Shown here in pieces: positions 7,746 to 16,603 of a stretch of 64,000 nucleotides of DNA (position 1 is the first letter of the stretch; every line of letters starts with the position of its first letter). Where the stretch lies: assembly GCF_000282315.2 (NCBI RefSeq), contig NZ_AKJN02000006.1:1612001-1676000 (forward strand), read 5' to 3'. The notes beneath the pieces were generated by a model, which was not told where the DNA came from, did no database searches, and saw only the letters and a program-made list of their open reading frames with translations. Position numbers and translations under genes: made by a program. Source of the stretch: Pseudomonas sp. GM41(2012) (GTDB taxonomy: Bacteria > Pseudomonadota > Gammaproteobacteria > Pseudomonadales > Pseudomonadaceae).

Positions 7746-9109
7746 GGGGGTGTCAGAAATTTTGTGTTCGGGCATAACATGAGTAAGAGGTGCATGTATG
7801 CCAACCAAGAAGAAACCCGCGTTGCGAGAGCTACCGAAAATCCCGAAAGAGCTGCTCGAGCAATTCACTGATGGACCGATGACCGCTGAAGCCATTGAGG
7901 ACGCCTCTGCGGCGTTCAAGAAGGCTTTGATCGAGAGAGCCCTGAATGCTGAACTCGGTCACCACTTGGGCTATCCGCCGGGCGCGCAGCGCCCAGAGGA
8001 TGAAACCAACCAGCGCAATGGCAAAAGCGGCAAGACGGTTCTAACCGGCGATGGCCCGCTCCGACTGGATATTCCTCGCGACCGGGACGGCAGTTTTTCT
8101 CCCATCCTGATTCCCAAGCACGAGCGCCGTTACACCGGATTCGACGACAAGATCATCGCCATGTATGCCCGTGGAATGACTGTCAGAGAGATCCGTGCGT
8201 TTCTTTCCGAGCAGTACGGTACGGACGTTTCTCCCGACTTCATCAGCTCTGTAACCGATGAGGTCATGGCAGAGATCGGTGCATGGCAACAGCGGCCTTT
8301 GGAGCCGATGTATCCGGTTATTTTCTTCGATGCTCTGCGGGTCAAAATCCGCGAAGAGGGGCTGGTTCGCAATAAGGCGATCTACTTGGCCCTGGGTGTT
8401 TTGCCTGACGGAACACGCGATATTCTCGGCATTTGGATCGAAAATACCGAGGGTGCCAAATTCTGGATGAAGGTGTTCAACGACCTCAAGACACGTGGCG
8501 TCGAAGACGTGTTGATTGCTGTGACCGATGGCCTTAAAGGCATGCCAGAAGCTCTCAGCGCCGTTTTTCCAGAAACGACACTGCAAACATGCATTGTTCA
8601 TCTGATCCGCAACAGTCTTGATTACGCGGCTTGGGATAAGCGTCGTGAACTGGCCAAGGCGCTCAAACCGATCTATCAGGCAGTCACCGCCGAAGCGGCC
8701 GAGCAGGCGCTGGATGCGTTTGAAAGCGGGCCATGGGGCAAGCAGTATCCGACGGTAGTGGCTGCTTGGCGCCGCGCTTGGGATCGTGTGATCCCATTTT
8801 TCGTTTTCCCGCCAGCGATCCGAAAAGTGATCTACACGACCAACGCCATTGAGAGCATCAACGCTCAACTGCGCAAGATCATCAAAACCCGAGGTCACTT
8901 CCCGACCGACGATGCGGCGACAAAACTGATCTGGCTTGGGCTGCGCAACATCACAGCAAACTGGGGCTCAGCGGCCCATGACTGGAAAAGTGCAATGAAT
9001 CAATTCGCGATTCTGTACGGAGATCGATTTATCAGGCCGACCTGGTAAAAGCATGGCCTGCCTAACAGCAGGCCGTTACCGGCCCGCACACAAAAAATCT
9101 GACAGTTCC
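7746..9109 (+). mobile_element. Complete IS256-family insertion sequence
   Basis: A 1364-bp element with imperfect terminal inverted repeats of about 28 bp: the left end reads GGGGGTGTCAGAAATTTTGT and the right end, complemented, GGAACTGTCAGATTTTTTGT, both continuing to GTG-CGGGC-like sequence. It is flanked by an exact 8-bp direct repeat GTGTCTGG (7738-7745 and 9110-9117), the target duplication expected for IS256 relatives. One intact transposase gene fills it. The clean duplication indicates that this copy arrived by transposition and has not since recombined. It sits immediately beside a truncated integrase. Confidence 0.93.
7798..9048 (+). CDS. IS256-family (mutator-type) transposase
   Basis: 416-residue DDE transposase, full length for the family. 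The N-terminal part (ALIERALNAELGHHLGYPPG, then NQRNGKSGKTV) is the mutator-type DNA-binding region; the catalytic core includes PVIFFDALRVKIREEG (first Asp), LIAVTDGLKGMPEAL (second Asp) and TTNAIESINAQLRK (Glu). Between them TLQTCIVHLIRNSLDY carries the family's C/H-x-x-H signature helix. No frameshift or stop is seen, so the element is probably active. Start ATG at 7798 is 52 bp inside the left inverted repeat. Confidence 0.96.
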   Translation: MPTKKKPALRELPKIPKELLEQFTDGPMTAEAIEDASAAFKKALIERALNAELGHHLGYPPGAQRPEDETNQRNGKSGKTVLTGDGPLRLDIPRDRDGSFSPILIPKHERRYTGFDDKIIAMYARGMTVREIRAFLSEQYGTDVSPDFISSVTDEVMAEIGAWQQRPLEPMYPVIFFDALRVKIREEGLVRNKAIYLALGVLPDGTRDILGIWIENTEGAKFWMKVFNDLKTRGVEDVLIAVTDGLKGMPEALSAVFPETTLQTCIVHLIRNSLDYAAWDKRRELAKALKPIYQAVTAEAAEQALDAFESGPWGKQYPTVVAAWRRAWDRVIPFFVFPPAIRKVIYTTNAIESINAQLRKIIKTRGHFPTDDAATKLIWLGLRNITANWGSAAHDWKSAMNQFAILYGDRFIRPTW

Positions 9110-9139
9110 GTGTCTGGATAATCCGGGGTGATTCACTGT

Positions 9140-9274
9140 CATGAGACGACCTCACGCCTGGCGGAGATATTCATACTTCACGAGCTCACGAAAATCCCCA
9201 GCCACCAAGACACTCGCATGCTAATGCGTTACGACCACCCTAAAAAGGAAGAGCTAGCCAAGAAGCTAAAATAG
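9140..9274 (+). pseudogene. C-terminal remnant of a tyrosine recombinase (phage-type integrase)
   Basis: Codons from 9140 read HETTSRLAEIFILHELTKIP and then, after SHQDT, RMLMRYDHPKKEELAKKLK and a TAG stop at 9272-9274. This matches the end of phage-type integrases (HEATSRL, GHKD, RMLMRYYHP, LAKKL), including the HxxR pair and the nucleophilic tyrosine in MRYDHP. The rest of the gene is absent: upstream comes the IS256 element and then unrelated DNA. There is no start codon, so it is dead. It suggests that the defense genes to its right came in on an integrative element whose integrase was later deleted. Confidence 0.75.
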
Positions 9275-9576
9275 CGCTTCGGCTCTACATCCTTTACGTT
9301 TACCCGCTAGCGAGATAATCTCCAAGGTGGCACCTTGCCACTGCAAAGCCTTATGTACAGGGAGTACACGCATGCTGTCATCGCTGAAAAATCGAAATGC
9401 GCGTGCTGCCGCTATTTCACACGGGCAGCTACAAAATCTGCTATTTGCACATATTTTTTGTTCTTCCGAAAATATAATTACGAAAATCGGAAAACTTTAT
9501 CTGATGTGCTACGGCAAAAAAGCCACATCAAACATTAATATAACAATTTAATAGCCACTCATTGTGGGAGAGAAAA
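9275..9576. other. Gene-free AT-rich stretch before hamA
   Basis: No convincing gene. Short open frames exist here but have no ribosome site or recognisable content. Base composition becomes clearly AT-rich from about 9400, matching hamA and hamB, and several TATAAT-like sequences near 9470-9540 could serve as the hamA promoter. The ribosome site GGGAGAG lies at the end of this stretch. Confidence 0.6.
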
Positions 9577-10284
9577 ATGGAGGTTGTCTCATGTGGCCCT
9601 ATTGATATAGTCGCATTAGGAAAAGCACATGGATGTCTTGTGGTAGGAATCCACATTAAAATAAAAGACCTGGATTCACGCGCCTCCGAAATGCTTGAAA
9701 CCATATCAAATACAAGCTGGATCAATGAGTTCGGAGCAGTAAAGAAAATATCCTTTGAGGCGAGAGCCAAACGTACAATTCAAAAATTAGTTGACCTAAT
9801 AGTCAATCGCTCAGAGACTGAGCTGACTACAGATTTCGGTGAGTATCTAGTATCTGATTCTGCGCAATGCGTTTTAAACCTCAACTGCAACCATCTAAAA
9901 GTCCCATTAGCAGAATTATTAAAAGAAAAGGTCTCTGGTAATCCTGGCTTTGACTTCCACACCGAGAGTTGCGAGAGCTTAATTGCTTTTGGAGAGGCCA
10001 AGTATAGTGGCTCAATTAATCCTTACACTAAAGCTCTTCAGCAGATCGTAGATTTTATTTCACTAGAAAAAGATTCCGCAGAACTGGACCTACTTGAAAA
10101 TTTTGTATCAGCAGGTGCCATAACAAACTATCTAGCAGGACACAAAGCTTATGTGGCTGCCTTCTCCATAAACTCAGAAGAGCCAGAAAGGATTATATCA
10201 AAAGCTGTTAGCCATGCTTTGACGGATAAACTTTTGGCTTATAAAGAGCTTTACATAATCGGGGTGGAAATAGATGTTGGATGA
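9577..10284 (+). CDS. hamA: Hachiman anti-phage system nuclease HamA (DUF1837)
   Basis: 235-residue protein of the HamA/DUF1837 family, the effector nuclease of Hachiman defense. The key PD-(D/E)xK-like segment is visible: GFDFHTES followed by LIAFGEAKYSG, giving E140 and K142, close to the E138/K140 pair described for E. coli HamA (from memory). In the known system HamA is held by the helicase HamB and released to degrade DNA when damage or infection is sensed. The ATG at 9577 is preceded by GGGAGAG; a TTG at 9562 is possible but less likely. It overlaps hamB by 11 bp, so the two are cotranslated. AT-rich compared with flanking chromosome. Confidence 0.85.
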   Translation: MEVVSCGPIDIVALGKAHGCLVVGIHIKIKDLDSRASEMLETISNTSWINEFGAVKKISFEARAKRTIQKLVDLIVNRSETELTTDFGEYLVSDSAQCVLNLNCNHLKVPLAELLKEKVSGNPGFDFHTESCESLIAFGEAKYSGSINPYTKALQQIVDFISLEKDSAELDLLENFVSAGAITNYLAGHKAYVAAFSINSEEPERIISKAVSHALTDKLLAYKELYIIGVEIDVG

Positions 10285-12583
10285 CTTAATAGATGGCATA
10301 AATATAGAGAGAACACTTAAAGAAGCTCTTTACGAAATACATCGTGACGGTCCATCTAACCCTCTAATTTTTGAGAAAATCTCATACATCAAAATTTTTC
10401 ACCAAAATATATTTGAAGACTATGAAGGTCGTTTTTTATCAGCCATGGGACTTTTCTACAAAACGGAAGAGCCTCGAAGCATTTTCGAGGAAGTCTATGA
10501 GGTCTTTGCAGATGCTATAAGCGATAGCCTCGGCAAGAGATTCACCCCGATGCAAGCGAGTGCCTATAACGGAATAATGGACAATAGGTATTTTTCATTC
10601 TCTGCACCTACAAGTGCAGGAAAATCTTTTCTATTTCGCGAACTGATTGAAAAAACCAGCAACGACATCATAATAGTAGTCCCCTCTCGAGCATTAATAG
10701 CAGAATACTACGAAGAAGTGATGAATCTGGTTGACAAGGATGTGCTTGTCCTTCAATTCATAGAAGATGTAAATAAAGAAAGAACCAAACGCCGAGTATT
10801 CATTGTGACCCCTGAACGTGGGGCAGAACTATTTAAATATAAAAATTCTTTTAATATAGACTTATTCTTACTAGATGAAGCTCAGATTTCAGAAGAGCCC
10901 GTCCGCGGCATGAAGTTTGATTCATTTGTTAGGCGCGCGGATCGGTATTTCCCAGCGGCAAGAAAAGTTTTCGCACATCCTTTCATTGAAAACCCTGAAG
11001 CCCAACTTTCTAAACACGACTTCAGCGAAAACTCATCATCTAGAAACTACAATCTTTTTTCTGTCGGAAAAGTATTTGCTGTAGCTGAAGATGGTACATT
11101 TAGTTTTTTCTCCCCGAACACAAACTGTAAAAACGTAGAAATAGCCCAAGACCTACCAAGTACCGTACTAGAAAATGAAGGCACACTATTAATATACATA
11201 TCGAAGGCAAAAATTTACAGCGGTGAGTACTTAAACGAATTCAATCACTATATAGAACTCTGTGCCGAACTAGAAACAGAGAAAGCAATCTCTATAGTCG
11301 AGGAACTTAGAGAGTTTATCGGCGCAAGCAGTGACAACTCGGAAAAGCATTCCACCCTGATTGACATGATGAAGAAAGGGATAGTCATTCATCATGGATC
11401 AATCCCACTAAGAGCTCGGCTGTTAATAGAGCGTTTCATCAAGCAGGGATTCGCTCGCATATGCTTCTCGACCTCAACTCTGAGCCAGGGGATTAATATG
11501 CCCTTTGACGTTGTCTGGATCGATAACTTCAAGGATATGAAACCGCTGGTGCTGAAAAATTTAATTGGCCGAGCTGGCCGCACAACAAATGAAAAAGGAA
11601 GCTTAGATTACGGCTATACCATCATCAACAAGCGAAATCTGAAGACATTCAAATCGCGATTCTCTGAGATTGTAACTATTGAGTCTGACTCATTATTGGA
11701 TATGCCTATTGATGAGATTGATGAAGACTTAAAAGACATGGTCGAAGCAGTTAAAAATGAGAGCTACGACGACGAACTTCACTTAACAGACTCTCAAGTT
11801 GAGCGTTTAAAACAAGCCGATATTGACAACGACATTCAACTGATTCTAGATAACTTATACGTAGACGGAGTGCTAATTACCGCCGAAGAGTATTATGAGT
11901 TAGGTTCAAAAAGAGACGATGTAAAAAAGTCTTTGAGAAGCATCTACATTCAACACCTACGCAGAAAAGACTTAACAAGAGCAGAGGTTTCAATATTAAG
12001 CGCAGCAATCCCTATTCTCCTCTGGCACGTCCAAGGAAAATCCTTTAGCGAAATAGTATCACTGCGCTTTGCTTTTTTGAGCGACCTTAAAAACCGCAGA
12101 AAACTTACTAGGCAATTAAAGGCGAAAGATATAACCAATGAAGAGTACGAGTCAGAGTTAGAAAATCTTAAAATTCGATATTCACCTATTCCTTCTAGTT
12201 TGCCTGACAGATTTTTAAGAGCGGCAGGACTATTCCCTAAAAACACCCCCGTAAAATATACTGATTATGACCTAGTTGTATACGATACATACGACTACTT
12301 AGACAAGGTTGTGGGGCTCTCTCTCGTCGACCCGCTTTGTGCGGCGTTCACCTTATACCATTCAAGAACCCACGATGAACGCGCCGCCTCATTAAGCAAC
12401 TATATTAAATTCGGAACCAATGATCAGATTGATATTTGGCTTTTGAAATATGGATTCAGCTTTGAGGATATAGAATGGCTTCGAGGTTATGTCCAGCATA
12501 TCGATGAATATAAAATAATCTTTAACGACCAGATATCAAGCATAAGCCAAAAAAATTACTCTCTTGTTGAGCGATTTTTATAG
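10274..12583 (+). CDS. hamB: Hachiman anti-phage system helicase HamB
   Basis: 769-residue superfamily-2 helicase. Motifs in order: TPMQ (about 91-94), Walker A APTSAGKS (111-118), VPSRALI (136-142), TPER (179-182), DEAQ (201-204), FSTSTLSQGINMP (about 397-409) and the arginine-finger motif NLIGRAGRT (about 428-436). This is the Ski2-like pattern of HamB. The C-terminal 330 residues are helical and without recognised catalytic motifs. Known role: an ATP-driven DNA-binding partner that senses abnormal DNA and controls HamA. The start overlaps the hamA stop (ATGTTGGATGA). Codon use is AT-rich throughout, indicating recent transfer. No frameshift seen. Confidence 0.87.
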   Translation: MLDDLIDGINIERTLKEALYEIHRDGPSNPLIFEKISYIKIFHQNIFEDYEGRFLSAMGLFYKTEEPRSIFEEVYEVFADAISDSLGKRFTPMQASAYNGIMDNRYFSFSAPTSAGKSFLFRELIEKTSNDIIIVVPSRALIAEYYEEVMNLVDKDVLVLQFIEDVNKERTKRRVFIVTPERGAELFKYKNSFNIDLFLLDEAQISEEPVRGMKFDSFVRRADRYFPAARKVFAHPFIENPEAQLSKHDFSENSSSRNYNLFSVGKVFAVAEDGTFSFFSPNTNCKNVEIAQDLPSTVLENEGTLLIYISKAKIYSGEYLNEFNHYIELCAELETEKAISIVEELREFIGASSDNSEKHSTLIDMMKKGIVIHHGSIPLRARLLIERFIKQGFARICFSTSTLSQGINMPFDVVWIDNFKDMKPLVLKNLIGRAGRTTNEKGSLDYGYTIINKRNLKTFKSRFSEIVTIESDSLLDMPIDEIDEDLKDMVEAVKNESYDDELHLTDSQVERLKQADIDNDIQLILDNLYVDGVLITAEEYYELGSKRDDVKKSLRSIYIQHLRRKDLTRAEVSILSAAIPILLWHVQGKSFSEIVSLRFAFLSDLKNRRKLTRQLKAKDITNEEYESELENLKIRYSPIPSSLPDRFLRAAGLFPKNTPVKYTDYDLVVYDTYDYLDKVVGLSLVDPLCAAFTLYHSRTHDERAASLSNYIKFGTNDQIDIWLLKYGFSFEDIEWLRGYVQHIDEYKIIFNDQISSISQKNYSLVERFL

Positions 12584-12664
12584 TTTAAAAAACAAACCAA
12601 GCGTTTTCTTTGATAAAGGGGGCATCCATTAGCTGGTCTCAAGTCTAGGTTGAAGGCAACCTCG

Positions 12665-12697
12665 CCCTGCAGTTTTTAGCTGCGGGGTTTTCTTCTT
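12665..12697 (+). terminator. Probable Rho-independent terminator of hamAB
   Basis: CCCTGCAG (12665-12672) pairs with CTGCGGGG (12680-12687), one imperfect pair, around a T-rich loop, followed by TTTTCTTCTTTT. It stands about 80 bp after the hamB stop. Confidence 0.65.
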
Positions 12698-13335
12698 TTC
12701 CAACCTGACAGGCCGACCCCGTCGTACCCATTTTCTCATCTATGATTACAACCGAGTCGTGCCTGGCACCCATTTAGATCAGGCGGTAGCGGTACAGCAT
12801 GCGCCGCCCTGGAAGTGAACTGCCCCAAGGAAATGTTGGTGCCGCCAATGTGTCCAAAACGTGTCACAGAACTGTGGCTCGTGCGCAGCACGCACGTCTA
12901 GTCTCAACTGGCTCACTTGGAAGACGACCCGGGTACAACACACTCAGGCGGTGCTGGCCGGACGCCAAGCACATTTTTGGATCACGTCCAAAGACTGTCA
13001 TTCAAAGGTCTGACCTAGAGACTCGCTACTATAGACACCGGTTATGCCGAGAGAATCGGACTGGTTACACATATCACCCTCCTCTGAGAAATGGCATGAA
13101 TGCAGAGATGCGCCGGGCGCTGTTCGGCGATGCCGAGCCCCTTGCGCAGGATAGTGCGCCACTCTTGTGCAAGATACGGCGCCGTTGACCAAAGGCAGAA
13201 ATCAATTAAAAGTGGCTGCTAGAGGTACGTCAAAAATAAACCTGTTCCGATTTTCGACGCTGAGCAGCCGAATAAGAGGTGTAAGGGGCGCGTTAGAGTA
13301 AGCGCCTCGTCCCTGTACGTTGTTTCAAATAGTTA
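12698..13335. other. 638-bp stretch without a recognisable gene
   Basis: The open frames here are short, lack ribosome sites and do not resemble known proteins on either strand. Base composition is more GC-rich than the defense genes on both sides, so this may be a relic of older DNA captured in the island. The right end contains the start of the AT-rich minus-strand gene region. Confidence 0.5.
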
Positions 13336-14403
13336 TTAATTTTTGAATGCCGCAAAGAATTCTTCAAACCCTGTTGTTGTAAGCGTTTTATGTATGCGAG
13401 GCATGCCGTCTTTACCCAGTGGTGCAACGCCTTTACCGTTTAACCGCCTCTTTTCTTGAAGATGCTCTTGTAGTCGGTCAACTGACATCCAATAATGGCA
13501 TGTATCCTGATCTGGAGATCGAACGATACTAAAATATTTACCATCCCTCTCGCCGGCTACAGGATAATGGTGAACGGACTCACTCAGCCAGTATAACTTT
13601 GAGTCGAGTGTGGCTATCCATGTGTCTTGGGGCTTCCCATAAAAACACTCTTGAGAGAATTCTAGAGCGCCTCTTATATACTTTAGATCTTGTACTCCAT
13701 TAAAAATATTTATGAAGCGCTGTTTTGGTTTTGAACTTCCACTCATAAAGTTTTCTTTAATATTCTCAATTTTGTCATTGAGAACTTTGGAATACGTGGT
13801 TTTTTTATCACAGAAACAATATTTAGCTATTTCGGCTTCCACGGCGCTAAGCATGTCTATATCGCCACATACACGAGCTAAGTAAAGTTCAAATTTTTCG
13901 ACACCAGATAGATTGGGATGTTTGGCGTTTATAATGTGAATCTGCATGAGTGAGAAGAGTGAAACGCTATAAAGGTACTGTTCTTCTATGCTAAACTCCG
14001 AAAACTCATACGCCCGTGTTCGCTCTTCTTCGTTCAGTGTATTTCTCGTTGCGGTTGGATGATCGATCATTCCGGGACAGAAAACAGATAAAAAAACCTC
14101 ATATATCTCAAAGCTAAGCTTCTTAAATTTCGGGTGAACTTCACTTAGTGCAAACCCCGGCGTCAGACACAAACTTTCAGGCGGACAAAGATTGATGAAG
14201 TTTATGAGCCTAGTCAAATCAAAATCATTAGGGCTATGTTTTCGCAGAATAACATCTTCCATTCTTATTAGGATGTTTAAATCAAGAAGCAATGTCGTTT
14301 CAACTCCCCTGCGCTTATTTTCCGCTACTATATTTGGAGTGAGTCTCGGAGAGCTATCTGTTTTTCTGCAAGGTTTTATAAAGTGTAAAGTATGCTTGCT
14401 CAT
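13336..14403 (-). CDS. Uncharacterised protein with PIN-nuclease-like motifs
   Basis: 355 residues, no signal peptide or membrane segment. I do not recognise the family. LLLDLNILIRMED (D41 to D50) resembles the first motif of PIN-domain ribonucleases (LDTNILI), ALSEVHP supplies an acidic E88, and DTWIATLDSKL (D260, D267) resembles the third and fourth acidic positions. The spacing is larger than in small VapC toxins, so it would be a large PIN-like protein, not a toxin. The ATG at 14403 has only a weak AAGG before it; an upstream TTG at 14433 is possible. AT-rich, next to an AlbA_2 protein on the same strand and convergent with hamAB, which suggests a defense role. Confidence 0.6.
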   Translation of the reverse strand: MSKHTLHFIKPCRKTDSSPRLTPNIVAENKRRGVETTLLLDLNILIRMEDVILRKHSPNDFDLTRLINFINLCPPESLCLTPGFALSEVHPKFKKLSFEIYEVFLSVFCPGMIDHPTATRNTLNEEERTRAYEFSEFSIEEQYLYSVSLFSLMQIHIINAKHPNLSGVEKFELYLARVCGDIDMLSAVEAEIAKYCFCDKKTTYSKVLNDKIENIKENFMSGSSKPKQRFINIFNGVQDLKYIRGALEFSQECFYGKPQDTWIATLDSKLYWLSESVHHYPVAGERDGKYFSIVRSPDQDTCHYWMSVDRLQEHLQEKRRLNGKGVAPLGKDGMPRIHKTLTTTGFEEFFAAFKN

Positions 14404-14696
14404 TTGGTTATGGCCTTGGCGTTGCTTGGTCAATTAAGATAACTAACGTTTCTGTCGTAATATACGTATATTGCTTCAGCATCTGCATTGATCTCAGTTT
14501 GCTAATTCACGCCATCGACCGTCGGATGCAGCTGCTCACTAGCGGTAGTTTATAACCCCAAGCGCTAGCTCACCAATGCCACTTTAGACGTGAGGAGCAA
14601 AAGGGGCAGATCATTTTCGGTTACCAAGGCAGCTTTTGCCGCAAGCGGCCAGCCGCATGTTTTTACAAAAGTATGGGTGAGTCAAAGCATGGTGAT

Positions 14697-16082
14697 CTAT
14701 GCTTTAACCCACTTGACCTTGGCGCCAGTTGACTCATCTAACCTACGGATCAAGTTTCTATCTTTCATTCCACCAAAAATAGCAGTGGCCTGCTCTGGAG
14801 ACAACACGCCGGCCAAGTCGCGAAGCTGTGCGTTGTTAATCGATCCGTGATTCTCAATAAATGTTAAGACTAAATTTTCAGCCGGCTTATTGGGCCTATG
14901 ATACAGCGTTACAATTACGTAGTTGTCAACCTGCTGGACAACGGGCTCCACAAAGCCGAAGTCCCGCATCCGCTGAAATGCTGTATTCATACCTTCGCCA
15001 AGGTCTTTATTTGGCGTGGACCTGTATTTAGAAAGCAACCTGACTAACTTTGGATTTCTAGAGGCTCGATTATCTAAAATATTATTAACCGTCACCAGGC
15101 CTGGTAGCCGGCCAGGACTTTTTATTTCAACTCTATTGTTGAAAATACTGACTAACACGTTATCGGAAATAGAATAATCTCTGTGAATTACCGAGTTTAC
15201 TAGAATTTCCCAAAGCGCCTCATCTGGAAAACTTATAGGTTGGTATCCATTTAATGACCATGCATTGCATTTATCTAGCATTTCCTTAATTTTCTTTAAG
15301 GCCTCGGAGACCTGAAGGTGCAAGGGGGCCTCAATACTAAAGATATCGGAGGTTAAAGCATCTCGGTCGATATCATCCTTTTGAGTGTCATACCTGACAA
15401 TTCTAATCGCACACTGAGATCTCATCAGCGCTGAGGGATTCTCGGAGAAAAGCAGTACCGAGGAGGTTTTAGGGATCCATGTTTCTGGATTAAACAGGTT
15501 TTCCTGAAGCAAAAAACTCAGTGGGTCCTTATCGGTTATTGGTAGTTGCGCGATATAACTAGTTAGTGCAGGACTTTTTTCTATATCGTCAATCCTAGCA
15601 TTTTCAACGTCGTTATCTTCTGCTGATATCTTGCCTTTGGCATAAGCTAGTTCCATCAGCTTTGCCGCCCCCCTTACAACCAATGATTGGGCACCTTTCC
15701 TTACATAGACGGACTTATCGGATGCCTCATGCACTTCCAATCCTTTACCTACAGAGATTTTAAGAACATAATTTCGACTCATTGACTTACGCTTCAAAAA
15801 AACGTGCTTAAAATCAACGGTTGGATTTAAGCGAATAAGTGCGTCCAAATGCTGATTGTAAGCTTCTCTTGAATCGGCCCCGACCCAACGCTTCAAAGGG
15901 TCCGGCTCATGTTTTTCGTCTTTTATTCCGACTAAAACCTCACCACCGTCCGAGTTTGCGAATGCGACCACAATTTTCTCAAGATTTGCTGGTCTGATTT
16001 CAAACGCCTTACGATCGAAAAAGTCACCCTCGTCTTCCGTGCAATAGAAGTTCGCTTCTTCGTCATCAATTTCACGCAACAT
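14697..16082 (-). CDS. AlbA_2 (Schlafen-like) / HATPase_c_4 domain protein
   Basis: 461 residues in three parts. Residues 15-130 form an AlbA_2/Schlafen-type domain (EGDFFDRKAF, then VVAFANSDGGEVLVGIKDE), a fold linked to nucleic-acid binding or cleavage, with E18 and K25 conserved. Residues about 285-370 are a GHKL-like HATPase_c_4 domain (ILVNSVIHRDYS, then VEIKSPGRLPG and RNPKLVRLL). The last 65 residues look like a winged helix. Such proteins are annotated as ATP-binding or putative transcriptional regulators and are frequent in defense islands, function mostly unknown. The start has AAGGA upstream. AT-rich. A 293-bp gap separates it from the downstream PIN-like gene. Confidence 0.85.
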   Translation of the reverse strand: MLREIDDEEANFYCTEDEGDFFDRKAFEIRPANLEKIVVAFANSDGGEVLVGIKDEKHEPDPLKRWVGADSREAYNQHLDALIRLNPTVDFKHVFLKRKSMSRNYVLKISVGKGLEVHEASDKSVYVRKGAQSLVVRGAAKLMELAYAKGKISAEDNDVENARIDDIEKSPALTSYIAQLPITDKDPLSFLLQENLFNPETWIPKTSSVLLFSENPSALMRSQCAIRIVRYDTQKDDIDRDALTSDIFSIEAPLHLQVSEALKKIKEMLDKCNAWSLNGYQPISFPDEALWEILVNSVIHRDYSISDNVLVSIFNNRVEIKSPGRLPGLVTVNNILDNRASRNPKLVRLLSKYRSTPNKDLGEGMNTAFQRMRDFGFVEPVVQQVDNYVIVTLYHRPNKPAENLVLTFIENHGSINNAQLRDLAGVLSPEQATAIFGGMKDRNLIRRLDESTGAKVKWVKA

Positions 16083-16469
16083 CCTAGATTCCTTCTAGCT
16101 AAGGTTGACTTGATATGATGCCATATGGCCACTGCGAATGCTCCGTTCTTCTGGTATCTGGGCTGACAATGAACGGATTCAAAGGCAGGGCGTATACAGT
16201 CGAGATGAATTGGGAAAGATTTCGTAGACACTCTTGACTGCTTTTTGCCGATAGCAGTCGCTCATGGAAGGGGCGTAACGGTCCTAGGACCACTATAAAA
16301 GTTCCTACACAAACCTCGGAATCCCTAACCTTGCCCGCCGTTCCGATGAAGCTTATAGTCCGCCCCGTCGCCCAAAATGGTGATTCAGGTTTGGCGACCT
16401 GATCGATCGGATGCAAAAGTGCTGTGCTTTCCTGCAGTCGCTTTCGCATGCCCGCAAAGTTGTCTTTAT
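16083..16469. other. Intergenic stretch at the right edge of the island
   Basis: Holds the promoter region of the AlbA_2 gene (minus strand) and, towards the right, the upstream part of the folded leader of the small gene at 16604. Composition returns from AT-rich to GC-rich near 16150, so this is the probable island edge. No tRNA gene or attachment repeat was seen. Confidence 0.5.
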
Positions 16470-16542
16470 GGCAGCTGTGCGCGGGAGACCTTCGGGTCTG
16501 CCGGTATTCCGATCCCGGTTCGCCAACCTGCGTACAGCTGTC
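16470..16542 (+). ncRNA. Strongly structured leader RNA upstream of the small protein gene
   Basis: Bases 16470-16485 pair with 16527-16542 over 16 continuous pairs, three of them G-U with the G on the 5' side, which shows that the folded molecule is the plus-strand RNA. Inside are a hairpin with a UUCG tetraloop (AGACC 16486-16490, GGTCT 16495-16499) and a second hairpin (CCGG 16501-16504 with CCGG 16515-16518), giving a three-way junction. It ends 61 bases before the ATG of the small gene, so it is probably a cis-acting leader, possibly regulating translation or stability. I believe similar leaders precede small proteins in other fluorescent pseudomonads, but cannot name a family. Confidence 0.65.
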
Positions 16543-16603
16543 ACCCATTCGTTTGGCGACGATTGAGGGACAGTCAACCTTTGCCTTGATCGGAGTTTCA
16601 CCT

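Noticed and set aside
8041..8898. 285-codon frame antisense to the transposase
   Set aside because: No start signal or domain; the transposase is unambiguous.
9327..9551. Two short frames upstream of hamA
   Set aside because: Overlap each other, lack ribosome sites and show no similarity; the stretch is AT-rich intergenic DNA.
12799..13188. 129-codon frame between hamB and the PIN-like gene
   Set aside because: No ribosome site, odd composition and no resemblance to any family.
13336..16082. Reading the PIN-like and AlbA_2 genes as a toxin-antitoxin pair
   Set aside because: Both proteins are far larger than VapBC partners, and a 293-bp gap separates them.
16424..16603. Extension of the small gene upstream to 16424 as coding
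   Set aside because: The segment folds into a 16-bp stem with G-U pairs and has no ribosome site at its start; a leader RNA explains it better.
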